From contig CM056878.1 in assembly GCA_029876055.1 (NCBI GenBank), forward strand, positions 558,001 to 622,000: DNA of 64,000 nucleotides. The letters run 5' to 3'. The position numbers and the translations under genes were made by a program. Every line of letters starts with the position of its first letter. Positions within the stretch are counted from its first letter, which is position 1. The notes beneath the pieces are model-generated. The model was not told where the DNA came from and ran no database searches. It saw nothing but the letters and a program-made list of their open reading frames with translations. This stretch comes from Madurella fahalii. Its lineage: Eukaryota > Ascomycota > Sordariomycetes > Sordariales. Positions 25,450 to 37,640 of this stretch are shown one piece after another.

Positions 25450-27000
25450 ACGGTGTTCAGAGAAAGCCAGAGAGACATTGTATAGATAATAAAGACTAGT
25501 AGTTGCAGAAACCCCGAAATCTTGAGAGATCTATTATTAGCCTCGTTTAGTGATATAGTCCGTTAGCTAAAGTTGTAGTTCAGCTGAGTGTAATAACCGG
25601 CCCATTGCTCTTTGATCGGTGGGAGATCTTTAACAACATAATCCGTGATACGTTCTGGTTTCTTCTGAACTGGGTAACCAATAGAGCCGTTGCCTTATCA
25701 AATACCTAGGTAGAAGAGGCATAGACTATGTGTTGCCATAGTAAAAGCAACTCAGTGCGTGTGTCAGCCATCTCCTCAAGCAATGGACCTGTCAAAAGGA
25801 TCAGGTGCTAGTCCGAAGGATCAGGATCACAGGATCTAGTGCGGGAGCCAAACCCATGTACTCTATTGAGCTAAGGAAGACTGGCAGCTAACTGCGCCAC
25901 TGTGCGGACGTCATCCTGTACGTGTATCTCGTCTATAAAAGGAGCCAACTCTCCAGCAAAGATAGATGAGAGAGACACGCGAGAATCAACACAATCAACT
26001 GAAGACACAAAAAAAACCCAAACTGTCATTTCCCAAGATTCAGAGGTGCCGTGTTTCTGACAGGACCCATTGCAATGCATGTCTCCCCCCTGTACGGATC
26101 TTTTGGTTCATCCTGTTGACTTGCTCTAGATCTTCTCAATTTTCTAGAGTATGATCCTCATCGCTAGTCTCCTCTGATCTATCAGATCCATCGCTTGCAA
26201 TAGAGGTAATAGGGACTCTCGTGGTAGCCTTCTAGTTGTTCTTAATGTATAACACTATATTGCAATTAAGGTGCTATATACACCGTTGGTGTTTGGTGTC
26301 TGGAAAAGTAGAGTCTAACGCCTTGATAAGTTGAACATCGCTATCAGTAATAAAGACCCCTGAAGGCTCCATTCCACTGTTTTCTTTTCTCTATTCCAAG
26401 TACTGTTGGAGTGCCTAGACCAGCTATCTATAACCCTCGTCGGCTTCGTTGTAAACGAGGCAATGGAAGACTGTCATAGAAGTCTTATTGGAGGTAAGAA
26501 CTACCCCATTAATAAGGGGGGGATGGTGTAGATTAGTTCGATAAGTGGTGTCAATGCCAAGGCAATAACCAAATTTCTGGAAAATTCGATGTTGGTGGTT
26601 GGTAAACTAAAAGACATAGGCAATAACAATCTCCTGGAGGTTTACAAAGCCTATAGTTGCCCAGGCTACATCAGAATCCTCATACAACTCCTTGACGAAG
26701 CTCTGGAGGTCTGTATACTCCTTCTCCTAGCTCAGCCCAGCGCCTAGAAGTGAGGTTATAGATGTCCCTCGTCCTGAAGGCTAGTCTAGAGTATAGTTTG
26801 TTTATATGCCGTCTCATCTTCCCTAGGTCCATGCTATCCTTAAAAAGTTGGTTAAATTTCTCCTTTCTGGGTCCAGCCTTCTATTCTGGCAATGACTTCG
26901 TCTAGACTTTCGAGGGTCTATAACCAAGATACCTGAGGTCCTTCAACCGCACCTTCCGAAGGTCTAGGCCTCTTACTTCGAGAAGCACAGTTATATTGAA
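25450..27000 (-). mobile_element. RIP-mutated MULE (Mutator-like) transposase relic
   Basis: Reverse translation of 26,770-26,160 gives the MULE transposase core: YTDLQSFVKELYEDSDVAW, then GIDTTYRTN (first catalytic Asp region), PPLINGVVLTSNKTSM, FHCLVYNEADEGYR, VFITDSDVQLIKAL (second Asp) and FPDTKHQRCI..HLNCNIV. Near 25,580-25,500 comes NEANNRSLKISGFLQL, the family's C-terminal conserved block. The frame is studded with TAG and TAA codons exactly where Trp or Gln belongs, as RIP produces. The boundaries are uncertain; the element may extend to about 27,566, where the Fot1-like element lies. It cannot encode an active enzyme. Confidence 0.75.
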
Positions 27001-27577
27001 GCTTTACATGCCTAGGCCTCCTTTCCTTCGGATTATAGTAAGACCGCTCTATAACTATGCCGTAGTGGTGCCAAGTAGCCAAACCAAGAAGTGCTTTCTC
27101 AACCTATTGGAAATGAGGACTATCGTCGCAAATGAGCGACCCACTTTGTACAGCTGAGGGCATCTACCGACAGGTGTCGGATCATGTGACGAGTGCTCCC
27201 AGGGGTCAACTTTCTGAGCTCCCTGCTTCCTGAGCGATATCTGCAATGTAACCACACAACAACAGGGCGACTGCCCAACCCATTGATGAAGACCTCCTAG
27301 ATATGTGTGGATCTATGCCCAACGAGCCTGACTAATTAAGTGGGTGCCACAGACAGTAGTTCCAACACAACCTCTTTAGGAGAATGTAGCCCATAGAAGA
27401 TTGGGTCGTCTGGAACCTCCCAGGTAAGCTCCTCAGCTTCGGATCCACTAGACGCAAATGTCGCCGACAAGCTTGACAATGCCGATGAGGTTGAAGAGGC
27501 TGATGACGATGTTGACGAGCTTCGGCTCCGGCGAGGTATGGTGGTGGTGGATTGGTATATATACACCTATACTAGTA

Positions 27578-27633
27578 ACGTATCTTATAAGCGAGCGCCA
27601 CATATAAGCGAGCGCCACATATAAGCGAGCGCC
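27578..27633 (+). repeat. Left TIR plus third subterminal unit
   Basis: The left end has three tandem ATAAGCGAGCGCC units spaced 17 bp apart, against two in the right end. These are probably transposase-binding repeats. Confidence 0.85.
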
Positions 27634-27759
27634 CTATTTTCCACAACCCTACTACAACTATCCTCAATTGCAACACAACAACAGTATCAACCAACTACAA
27701 TTACATCAGAAATAGCTGAATCAGACGATTCTACAGCCTCCCGCCAGGTACGAGCATTA

Positions 27760-29356
27760 TAGCCAAGCTTGCCACACATACCACAGCACCGTATCTTCGT
27801 ACGACCCCCTCTGTACTACTACTACCCGGCTATATACCTTCAGCTACCTCCCCACCTCCATCTTTCTAGGCCAGTAGATCTTATGCAGCCTGTACAGTAA
27901 ATAATCCTCCAAGCTATACACGCGTTTTTTTGGCCCTCTGGCACTTGCTTAGCGCTTCATTGGCCTTGCAGAGCGAAGAGACCTCTGTACGAAGAAGAGC
28001 CACCTCGTATATTACAGCTATTATACTCTTTGCTAGTTAGTCTACTACAGCTAACATTGAAATCGGGGAGCTGTTTTGGTGGTTGGCAATACGAGTCTTA
28101 ATAAGCATTGACTGTGATTCGGCTTCTCGAGGGTTGTATGGCGTCTGGAAGACCCAAGGTTGTATAGTACCAGGCTATAAGGGTGGGGGTATTGGTATAC
28201 AAAGCTGTATATCCAGTATAGAAAGTACCCTCTCTGGATCGTACAGTACTAGGCCAGCCCCTGCAAAGCCACCCTATATATTGCTCTTTGTTATAGAAGC
28301 AAAAAAGGCCTCGCAAAAGGTATAGAGGAACTCGAGCTTGCTAATGTGGTTGATATACATGTGCATTAAGTCCTCGATTTAGCGACCGTACACCTACTTC
28401 AGTAGCCCAAAGCAGCCAATATCGAGTGGCTGGCACTTATAGGAAGAGTGCGGAGGTATACAGAGCGTAATGATATTGTTCTGCTTACAGTAGAGCTCGA
28501 ACTCAGTCGAGTAGTAGTTTTCGTAGCCGTCGAGGACCAATAGCCGGTATACATCTATTGTATAGGATTTTGAGTAGTAGTTGAAATGCTTGATCCAATC
28601 TAGGCCAACTGTATTGGTAGTCCAGCTATTATCGGTAGTCGCAATGCGCCAGTCGGCTAGAAGGTTGCACTCTCGGTACCAGTTAGCAAGGTGGTAATAC
28701 CCGGCCAAGATGATAAAGGGAGAGATAGCCCAGCTAAGGGCATTGATATCCTGGATTACTGTTGCCTACTCGCGGTTGCCAGGCTAGGCTAGCTTTGCCT
28801 TACTACGGCCGTCAGAGGTTATAACGACCATACCCGTAGAGATAACCCCCATCATAAACCCGGTCTCGTCGAAGTTGTAGATATCGTTATCCACAATGCT
28901 GTACTTGGCCTTAGTGTTCTGTACAAGTGCAAACTACTTGCTAATAACCTTTGGATCCTCGTATTTGGCCCTCTAGTAGTCGTACCGACGTATCCAACGT
29001 GTCCGGAGCTCTGGCTAGCGTTTGACAAAGTTATGGGCCCAGAGCTTGCCGACAGGGGGCGTATCGCGTACCCTTAGCAGTTAGTTGGCCATATCTTCCA
29101 CACCAGTAAGTCTAGGTGGGAATGCACGTACAACTAGCTCAAGGATATACTGAACAATAGCTTGCTCTTCGGATTCAGTAAGCTTCTTCGAATTGGCCGG
29201 AGTATCGCGTCGTATAGACGTACCAGCTAGTCGACGATGTATAGTTCGGGGGGCAACGTCGTAGATCTTTGCTATAGTTGCAATCTTGAGTTTTGGGTTA
29301 TTCTGAATAGCTTCAATGGCCAAGATTACCCTGGCTTCCTTTGAAGTGGGAGGCAT
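27760..29356 (-). pseudogene. Fot1/pogo-like transposase pseudogene (HTH - DDE_1)
   Basis: From ATG 29356: helix-turn-helix region (EARVILAIEAIQNNPKLKI.., YDVAPRTIHRRLAGTSIRRD), then a first stop (TAA near 29,081) replacing a Gln. The DDE domain shows IYNFDETGFMMGV, LLVLDGYENYYSTEFE and IPPHSSYKCQPLDIGCFGLLK, the D, D and C-terminal conserved blocks of DDE_1 transposases. The C-terminal part (FQTPYNPREAESQS.., SSPISML, CQRAKKTRV) is the tail seen in fungal Fot1 relatives. Numerous in-frame TAG/TAA codons sit at Trp or Gln positions. Non-functional through RIP-like mutation. Confidence 0.88.
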
Positions 29357-29415
29357 ATTGGGTTGATAAGAAAATTGATGTTTGGTGTAGGAGGAACGCG
29401 TCGCGTAGAAAACAG

Positions 29416-29454
29416 GGCGCTCGCTTATATGTGGCGCTCGCTTATAAGATACGT
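29416..29454 (-). repeat. Right TIR of the Fot1/pogo-type element
   Basis: Exact inverted copy of 27578-27616, with two ATAAGCGAGCGCC units. Confidence 0.92.
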
Positions 29455-29456
29455 TA

Positions 29457-30048
29457 TGTAATGGTGACTATTCTAGCATGCAATAGTGCAAGTTAGCCAA
29501 AACACCACAGAAAATTATCGTGAAGATTTTCAGGGGGTGCTTAGCCCCTGAATATCGGCTACGATGGCGGATTCTCATGAATCAGTCGTTTTTTGGCCAT
29601 TGTAGAGCAATTTTTCATTGCCAGGTGCCATCGGCCGGTTTTGTGGGGGGGTGGTGCGGCGAGTAATTGATGGTGGTGCGGCTATTAATCGTCCAATAAA
29701 TTAAGCAGACCACGTTAATTCTGGGGCTTCACACTCACAACGGCAACTCTGGTGTGAGACAAGTGGTATATGATACTGTTTCTGTACCTACGAGTCTTTT
29801 CCTGCAACGCTTGAACAAGGCAGACGGAGCACTAAGAGATATTGAGCAACGCAAGAAGTGCACAGACAAATCTCATCGCCACGGTGCCACGACACAGGTG
29901 GGTCCATTCTGACCAGAGGCTTATTCTCCTGCCTTTACGATCTACTGACATGGCAACATTATTTACCTAGTCGTCACGGACTGATATCGTGGTCAATTTG
30001 ATACGTCAATAGTTTCATTGCAGTTCCATTCAATAGTAACTTGGAAAA
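29457..30048. other. Intergenic, upstream of the NRPS-PKS pseudogene
   Basis: About 590 bases between the transposon and the ATG at 30049. No gene recognised; presumably held the synthase promoter. Confidence 0.4.
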
Positions 30049-33000
30049 ATGAGTGCCTTATCAGAGAGTGACTATCAATCGCTCATAAACGACTACAACG
30101 CGACTGACGAGGTCGCTTTCTTGGACATCGCCTTGACCAGCTATTCGAGACCATCGCCCAAGACCACGCATTCAATATTGCCGTGATACACGATGAGACC
30201 CAAGTCTCGTACCGAGAGCTTAATGCATCTGCCAATCTACTCGCTCGCGGCCTCATCAAGCGAGGTGTGCAGTATGGCGACTTGGTCGGCGTCGCCGTGG
30301 AGCGTTCCATCGATCTGGTAGTGGCAGTGCTAGCGGTCCTCAAGCTCGGGGCTGCCTATGTACCTATCGACTCAACATTCCCTGCGGAGAGAATTAGCTA
30401 CATGATAGAGGATGCAGACCCCAAGCTTATCCTCTCCAGCGGCGCGCCGGTCGGGAGTCTCGCGCGTTGGAAGGCCATGTGCGTGAGCGTCGACGAGGCG
30501 CGAGAGAGCGCCAATACAGACGTGGACAACCTGGGCACATATATCGAGATAAGCGACCTAGCGTATGTGATATACACGTCTGGCTCAACAGGCAAGCCCA
30601 AGGGCGTGGAGATCAGCCACGGGGCTGCGTCGAATTTCTTGACGTCGCTCCGCCGGCGGGAACCGGGGTGCAGCTCTCATGATCGTCTGCTCGCCATCAC
30701 CACGATATCTTTCGACATGTCTGCCCTGGAGCTCCTGTTACCCATTCTTTCGGGGGCCACAATGGTCATCGCACATTCAGATGCAGTTAAGGATCCCCAC
30801 GAGCTGATCAGGATCATGAAGCGCCACGCGATCAGCATTATGCAGACAACCCCCGCTACCTGGACGATGCTCTTAGAGTCGGGATGGGAAGGTTATCCAA
30901 GGCTTTCCAAGGTCATCTGCGGCGGCGATGCGTTTCCTCGCCGGCTTGCAGACCGTCTACATGCCGTTGCCGACTCGGTTTGGAACGTATATGGCCCATC
31001 CGAGACAACATACGGCAGCGTTGGGAGGGTGAGCCACAGCGGAGTCATCTACGCCGGCAACCCCATCGCGAACGGCCGGATCTACGTTCTCGGCGATGAT
31101 CTCTTGCCAGTACCCATGGGGAGCAGTGGTGAGGTTTACATCGGCGGCGGCAGTGTCTCTAATGGCTACCGCAACAAACCAGAACTCACTCACGCTCGCT
31201 TCCTGGAGAACCCGTTTCACAATGGTAAAATTTTTCGTACGGGGGACTTGGCTCGCTTCGTATCTCTGGGTAAGCTCCAAATCCTCGGCCGCATCGATGG
31301 CATGGTGAAGATCCGGGGTTTCCGCATCGAGTTGGGCGATATTGAGGCGGCGATCGTGGATCACAAGGCCGTTTCTCAGGCTGTCGTTGTCAGTCGTGAT
31401 GACCGCCTCGTTGCCTATTGCGTACTCGACCCAAATTTCGTTTCTGATTCAGCTTCTAGCGCAAGGACAGCAACCGAGATTGGTAACACATTACGGCTGT
31501 GGTTGACTGGGCGGCTGCCCAAACATATGATTCCAGCCTTTTATGTGGCAATGGACGCCCTGCCCCTGTCACCGAACCAGAAGATTGACCGCAGGGCACT
31601 ACCAGATCCCGTCGAGTTAATCCAGGTAGCGGGCAACACGCATCCAACCACGGAGATGGAACGCCAAATACAGGCGGTGTGGTCCGATATACTAGGGCAC
31701 GACCGTTCCGGGATTGATGACAGTTTTTTCCAGGTCGGCGGCGACTCGGTACGGCTCATCCGCGTACAGGCACAGCTGGAGAAGCGGCTAGGCCGGCGCG
31801 TTCCCGTCCCTACATTATTGCAGCATTTTACCGTCAAAGCCTTAGCTGCGCATCTCGTCAGCATGGAGAACATGACAGACAAGAAAGTGGCATCCTCTTA
31901 CTCCACAGGAAGCGATGTCCGTACCGAGGGCATCGCCATCATATCCATGGCATGTCGGCTGCCAGGTGGTGTTTGCCACCCGGACCACTTTTGGGAAGTC
32001 CTTAGAGACGGACGAGACACCATGGTTGATGTGCCTAAGGATCGGTGGGACGCCGAAGAGCTCTATGATGCGGATCCAGATGCTCCTGGCAAGTCGTACT
32101 GTCGCCGTGGCGGCTTCCTCGACAGTGTGTATTCACACGATTCGTCTTTCTTCGGTATCTCGCCGCGTGAGGCCGAGGATATGGACGCCGTCCAACACTT
32201 GATACTGGAGGTAGGCTGGGAGGCCTTTGAACGTGCTGGGTACACCAAGGAACAGCTCCGCGGTAGTGACACTGGTGTTTTCATTGGCGTCAGCAACAAT
32301 GTCACGACAAGCCAAGGAGTAGCGAGTCTTGATGGATATTCCATAGCGGGAAGTGCCCACGCCATCAACTCCGGTCGCGTATCATACACTTTTGGCCTGT
32401 AACTCATTACGTCTCGGCGAGTGCAATTTAGCCCTTGCCGGTGGTGTCAGCCTATTATTGACGCCTGGGATGCACGTTGAGTTCAGCCGGCTCCGGGGGT
32501 TGTCACCAGACGGTCGCTGCCGGACCTTCTCTGCCGATGCCCAGGGGACAGCTTTCAGCGAGGGAGCCGCCATGGTACTCCTCAAGCGCCTTTCCGACGC
32601 ACAACGGGATGGCGACATTATCCACGCCGTGCTCCGTGGTACAGCCGTGAGTCACAGCGGACGCAGCGCCAGCTTGACCGCTCCGAACGGTCCGAGCCAG
32701 GCACGGCTCATTCGCAAAGCCCTCGGCGGATCATTCTTACAGGCTGATGACATCGATTATATCGAGGCGCATGGTACTGCTACCAAGCTCGGTGACCTGA
32801 TCGAGGGACAAGCTTTGGCCGATGTTTTTGGTGGCAGCCACCCAGAGACACGCCCATTGTGGGTTGGTTCATCCAAATCTAATATCGGCCATACCGGGGC
32901 TGCGGCGGGTGTCACCGGTATGATCAAGGTGGCACTCGCCCTTCGTCATGGCGTACTGCCTCGGACTCTCCACGTCACCGAGCCTACCTCTGCTGTGGAT

Positions 33001-36000
33001 TGGAAGGGTATCGGGATAGGGCTTGTGCAGGAGGTACAACCCTGGGTGCTAAAAGAGGGCCGTCGGCGCCGCGCCGGTGTCAGCTCCTTCGGCATCGGGG
33101 GGACCGGGGCCCATGTCATCGTTGAGGAACCCCCACAGCTAGTGTACGAAACCAGCCAATGCAGTTCACTTCCACCTACCATTCTGTTCCCTATTTCGGG
33201 CCCAACAGGCGCTGCCCTTCAACAGCAGGCGTCTAAGCTACTGCAACACCTCAAAGGCCTGGGCCCGGAAGTCCGTTTATGGGATATAGCCTATACGCTA
33301 GCGACTACCCGTACCCAATTCCAGTGCCGATTGTTCCTAAGAGCGAAAGAGAAAGGCGAGTTGCTCACAAAGTTGGCCATAGCTGCCTAGCCGGATGCCC
33401 TACCTCCTGTTGTCCATACCAAGGCGCCGCGCCTAGCCATGCTCTTCAGTGGTCAAGGCAGCCAGCTGCTAGGCATGGGCAAGGAACTGTACCAAGTTCA
33501 CCCTGTGTTCCGTGCGGCGCTCGACGAGGTGGTTGTGCATTTCTCTGAGCTCGAAGTGCCACTTCTGGATGTCATGTGGGCTAAAGCAGGCAGCCGGCTG
33601 GCCACACTGTTGAACCGCACCGACTTTGCCCAGCCAGCGCTCTTCGCCCTGCAATCGGCGCTGTGGAAACTCTGGCAGAGCTGGGGCATTCAAGCCGAAG
33701 CCGTGATGGGCCATAGCGTGGGCGAGCTGGCAGCTGCTTTTGCATCGCGCGTTCTAGATATTGCCAGCGCATGCACCCTCGTAGCGGCGCGAGGCCGTTT
33801 AATGCAGGCGCTGCCCAGTACTGGTATCATGGTGAGCTTGGAAACTAGAGCCGACCAGGTAATGGAAGCAATTGGGTTGCTAGACTTGGGCGGCCGCGTG
33901 TCTATCTCGAATTACAATACGCCGGTGCAGACCGTCGTTTCTGGTGAGGCCGAGGCAGCCAACATCCTCATGGATCATTTTTCTTCCCACGGCTGCAGGG
34001 CGAAAAGACTTGCTGTGTCACACGCTTTCCACTCGTCTCGGATGGATGGCATTCTCGCGGACTTCGAGGCCGTAGCAAGGCAGCTGCGCTTCCATGAGCC
34101 CAGGATTGCTGTCATAAGCGGCCGCACGGGTAAGCTCACCGCCCCAGGTCAGTTACAAGACCCTAGCTACTGGGTACAGCATATTATCGACGCCGTCCGC
34201 TTTCGCGACGGCATCGATGCCATGGTGAACATGGGCCTGAATGTTTTCGTCGAGCTCGGCCCACAACCAGTGCTTAGCGGTATGGTAGCGGAATGTCTCG
34301 CCGAACACCGGGACATGGACACGGCGGCCTGCCTACCGTCTCTCACTCAGGGAAAGCAAGACACCACGGTGATCCAAGGCAGTCTCGCCGAGCTCCACGT
34401 GCGTCAAGTACCCATCGACTGGCCTGCCTACTTCAAGCCATTCGCCTGCCGAAAGGTGGAGCTGCCCACGTATGCCTTCCAGCGGCAGCGTGTTCTGTCA
34501 AGCAACATGCCATGCGCTAATTTGGCAACAAGTATAGCCACTTCCGGTGTCAATGCTGTAACTAGTCATACATCCCATGACATTCTTACCACCTTCCAAC
34601 TCAAAGTCGACTGGCATCCTATCAATGAGGGCCATATCTGCCTGCAGGGAATTTGGGGCCTGCTGTTGCCGGGTAGTGCCACAGCGTGGACAACACAGGT
34701 CGCAACGGACCTGACGCGAACCGGTATGCAGCTTATTCGAACCCATACCCTCTCCGAGGCCGGAAGCCTCGATGGTTTGCTGTGCCTGTGGGACTCTGGC
34801 GAAGATATACAACGCCAGGCACGCAGTTTCGCCGCAGCGGTCGGTTACCCTAACCTGACCGCGCTTAGCGCGTCCTTGCTGTCCCGGATGCAATGTGATG
34901 AGGAAACCTCATTATCGTCCAGGACTTCCAGACAGCCTATCGTTGCAGAACCTGGGACGACGGCCACGCCCGCTATGAACTTGTCCGAGGCTTCTACCCG
35001 TCTGCATATAGCGGCGATCCGTAAGGGCTGCCTTGAACCCTGCCTCACGTTCGAGAACGCGGCCAAGGGTCTTGTTCACCCTAAATCCGTGTTTGTTACG
35101 GGCGCCACAGGATTCGTCGGTGCCTTTATACTGCATCAACTCCTTGAGAGGGGCATCACCACGCACTGTCTTGTCCGCGCGGCAAATCACGAGTGCGCAC
35201 GAAAGCGCCTGGTAAAAACACTAGAGGATTATGGGTGCTGGAAGCCCGACTACCTGTGGCTGCTTAATCCAGTCGTGGGCGATATGGCATTGCCCCTCCT
35301 CGGTCTCGACACCGAACACTTCGACGATCTGGCCGACCGGGTGGATTCTATTTGCCATGCTGGGGGCCTGGTGGATTGGATGCGGCCTCTAGACGAGTAC
35401 ATTGGCCCCAACATAGTAAGCACGCACGAGGTATTGCGCCTGGCATCGCGCGGCTGCCGCGTCAAAGCTGTCCACCTCATCTCCACCGTCGCCACGTTGC
35501 CACGGTACCTGGGCTACGATGTCTCCGAAGATGAGCACGAGTACCAGTACGCCACCTCAAAGTTGATGGCTGAGCGCATGGCTGACGCGGCGCGCTGGCG
35601 TGGCGCCCGAGTGTCCGTTTACCGTCTGCCGTTCGTCGCGGCCGCGGGTGTCACGGGCTACTTCCGGCGCGACCGTGGTGACTTCCTCCACAACCTGATC
35701 GTGGCGAGCTTGGAAATGGGCAGTTTCCCGTCCATCCGGGGTGATCTGTCCCTGGTGCTTCCCGTCGACTACCTGGCTAGGGCCGTGGTCGGTATGATGA
35801 CGCAGGGACTGGACCAGATTGGTCACGACTTTGACTTTTGTCCATCTAAAGCCCCAGAATTTGACCAATATTTCAAGATGCTAGGTGGGCGGGATACCAT
35901 CCCCTTTTCCGTATGGCGACAACAGGCCTTGGTCTACGCCGCAGCATCACCCAATAGCGCAGCAGCCCGCATCGCGACTGTGCTCGACGGTTGCAATGAT

Positions 36001-36171
36001 GACAACATTGCTGCTATGTTCAAAGCACTGCCCGTTGAGAAGCATGTTATTAGCTGTGAAGATTTTCCCGTACAGCTATTTGGGGAACATTCGGTGGGGA
36101 AATATCTGAGCCGTATCCACGCCATACGAGAAAATATGTGCGGGGCGGAAGATTTTATTTCTACCAGGTAA
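30049..36171 (+). pseudogene. Hybrid NRPS-PKS pseudogene, SwnK-like layout (A-T-KS-AT-[KR-ACP lost]-R)
   Basis: Remnant of a multidomain secondary-metabolite synthase. Domains in order: adenylation (YVIYTSGSTGKPKGV at about 30,553; YGPSETTYGSV; FRTGDLARF; GRIDGMVKIRGFRIELGD; NQKIDRR); carrier (FFQVGGDSVRLIRV, about 31,727); ketosynthase start (IISMACRLPGG, about 31,938) and its later motifs EAHGTAT and SKSNIGHTGAAAG; acyltransferase (GHSVGELAAA, HAFHS, malonyl type); and an SDR thioester reductase (VFVTGATGFVGAF at about 35,090; YATSKLMAERM). The A-T-KS-AT-KR-ACP-R order is that of SwnK, which makes the swainsonine core from pipecolate; the match here is by layout only. Breaks: a frame change near 30,105-30,130; loss of the KS active-site segment with a frame change at about 32,391-32,400; TAG at 33,388-33,390; and a direct join from the post-AT region to the last turn of an ACP at about 34,830-34,845. 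No swn-type neighbours are present. It cannot make a working synthase. Confidence 0.88.
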
Positions 36172-36178
36172 CTATGGA

Positions 36179-36180
<2 letters not shown>

Positions 36181-36267
<87 letters not shown>
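36181..36267. repeat. (AG)n microsatellite
   Basis: About 87 bases of AG repeats beginning about 10 bases after the stop codon of the synthase pseudogene. Confidence 0.97.
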
Positions 36268-36268
<1 letters not shown>

Positions 36269-37640
36269 TCATTCCGCCCGGGGGTACAAGGCCTAACAGC
36301 TACTAATACGGCACAGTACACCATTCAGTTTGTCACGGCTGTCATCCTAGCCTCCAAATAGCCCCTAAAAGATCCGCAGAACCGCCGGGGACCATTCCAG
36401 CATGGATCGGTGTTACAAGGTCACCTTCTCAGGAGCCAGTGCAGTCGAGATCGGGAGTGTTGGCACCTCTGTGTCTCGCCGAGCCAGAAGAACCTGTGGG
36501 TCCAACATCCCTAGAGAGATGCCTGAGCATGATTTTGCGTGCGTCCCGGCCTGCCTGATTGTTATTCTGCCACGATTTCTTACCTGTGCTAACCGAAACG
36601 TCAGCGGCATTCCCGCCGGGATTGCGAAATGCACCGTTCAGCATTGCCTGGGAGGTATTGCGAGTTCTTCTTCATTGCTCTGTCGATCCGAGCAGCTTTA
36701 CTGCGAGATATGAGGGGAGTTGGCAAGGCCAAGATCGGTGCTGGGAAGTTCTCACATCTCACCCTTGCTCAACGGCAGTCTTCTGCCGGAGAAGTCTGAC
36801 GCCCAGGCCAGCAAGCCAGGCAAGCTGGTGCCGAACGCAGTCGACCTATCTCGACAGTCACACTAGATGATCAAGAAAAGCAAGGGGTGCTACAAGATTA
36901 GGGATTTGAAGTTGGTGAATGGGAGGTTGCCCTCGTTCGGCATATTGGCGTTGCCGGTAATGACGGGGATCACATTGCGCATAATTGTACTCTCCGATTT
37001 GGTCTCGTTCTTCTACCGGAAATCATCGAATACCGAGTCATCGAAGCGGGAAGGTGAAAGTAACGGCCGGCTTGCTAAAAGCAGAAGGTAAGTGTCCTTG
37101 ATATTCCGAGATCGGCTCGCTAGCCCAATGCCGTTCCCCGCAGTGTCAGGCGCGTCTGGCGTCGGGACGTAGCAAGACGCCCGACTGCCAAAGCCCAAAG
37201 CACCCAAGTACCCCAGAACCCGAGTATCAAACAATGCCATCTGCAAGTCACCGGGATAGAAAGAACATCAACTAGTCAGCTATTCAGCTATAGACCAAGA
37301 TTTCTTACCAAACTTGAAAGATACATGATTCTCCCCAAATGTAGGGAAAAGAAAAAAGGCCGGAAAGGGACTAGCTTTTGTTAGAAAATTCAAATCACAT
37401 AGCTGGTGTTATAGGGAAGCCTGGTGTCCTGTAACTAATTGCCTCTAGAGCGTCAGAGGTGACTCTAAGTTAGGCACTTCATGAACACTCGCATAGTGTA
37501 CACAAAGTAAGGGCTGAAAGGTAATGGTCAATTAAGCTTACAGGTCCTCAATGGTGGACTGTTGACGGATCTTTACATGCGTGGGTAGTGATCTTTGGGC
37601 CGTTATCCCTAATGGGCTATGGCCTAGGCACTGCATTACA
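36268..37640. other. Intergenic
   Basis: About 1.4 kb. Several frames of 70-100 codons exist on both strands (for example 36402-36713 on +), but none has a recognisable domain or coding look. Confidence 0.35.

Larger units (their letters stand above)
27578..29454 (-). mobile_element. Fot1/pogo-type (Tc1/mariner superfamily) DNA transposon, inactive
   Basis: A 1,877-bp element bounded by 39-bp perfect terminal inverted repeats that start ACGTATCTTATAAGCGAGCG, and flanked on both sides by TA (27576-27577 and 29455-29456), the target duplication of this superfamily. It contains a minus-strand transposase relic. The ends are complete, so transposition by another copy's enzyme would be conceivable; its own gene is broken. 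Confidence 0.92.

Noticed and set aside
25860..25900. Minus-strand sequence resembling a tRNA D-arm (TAGCTCAATAGAGTAC)
   Set aside because: No matching T-arm, anticodon stem or acceptor pairing nearby; probably chance within the MULE relic.
36402..37091. Frames of 70-103 codons on both strands after the synthase pseudogene
   Set aside because: No domain, no codon pattern and overlapping frames on both strands; treated as chance.
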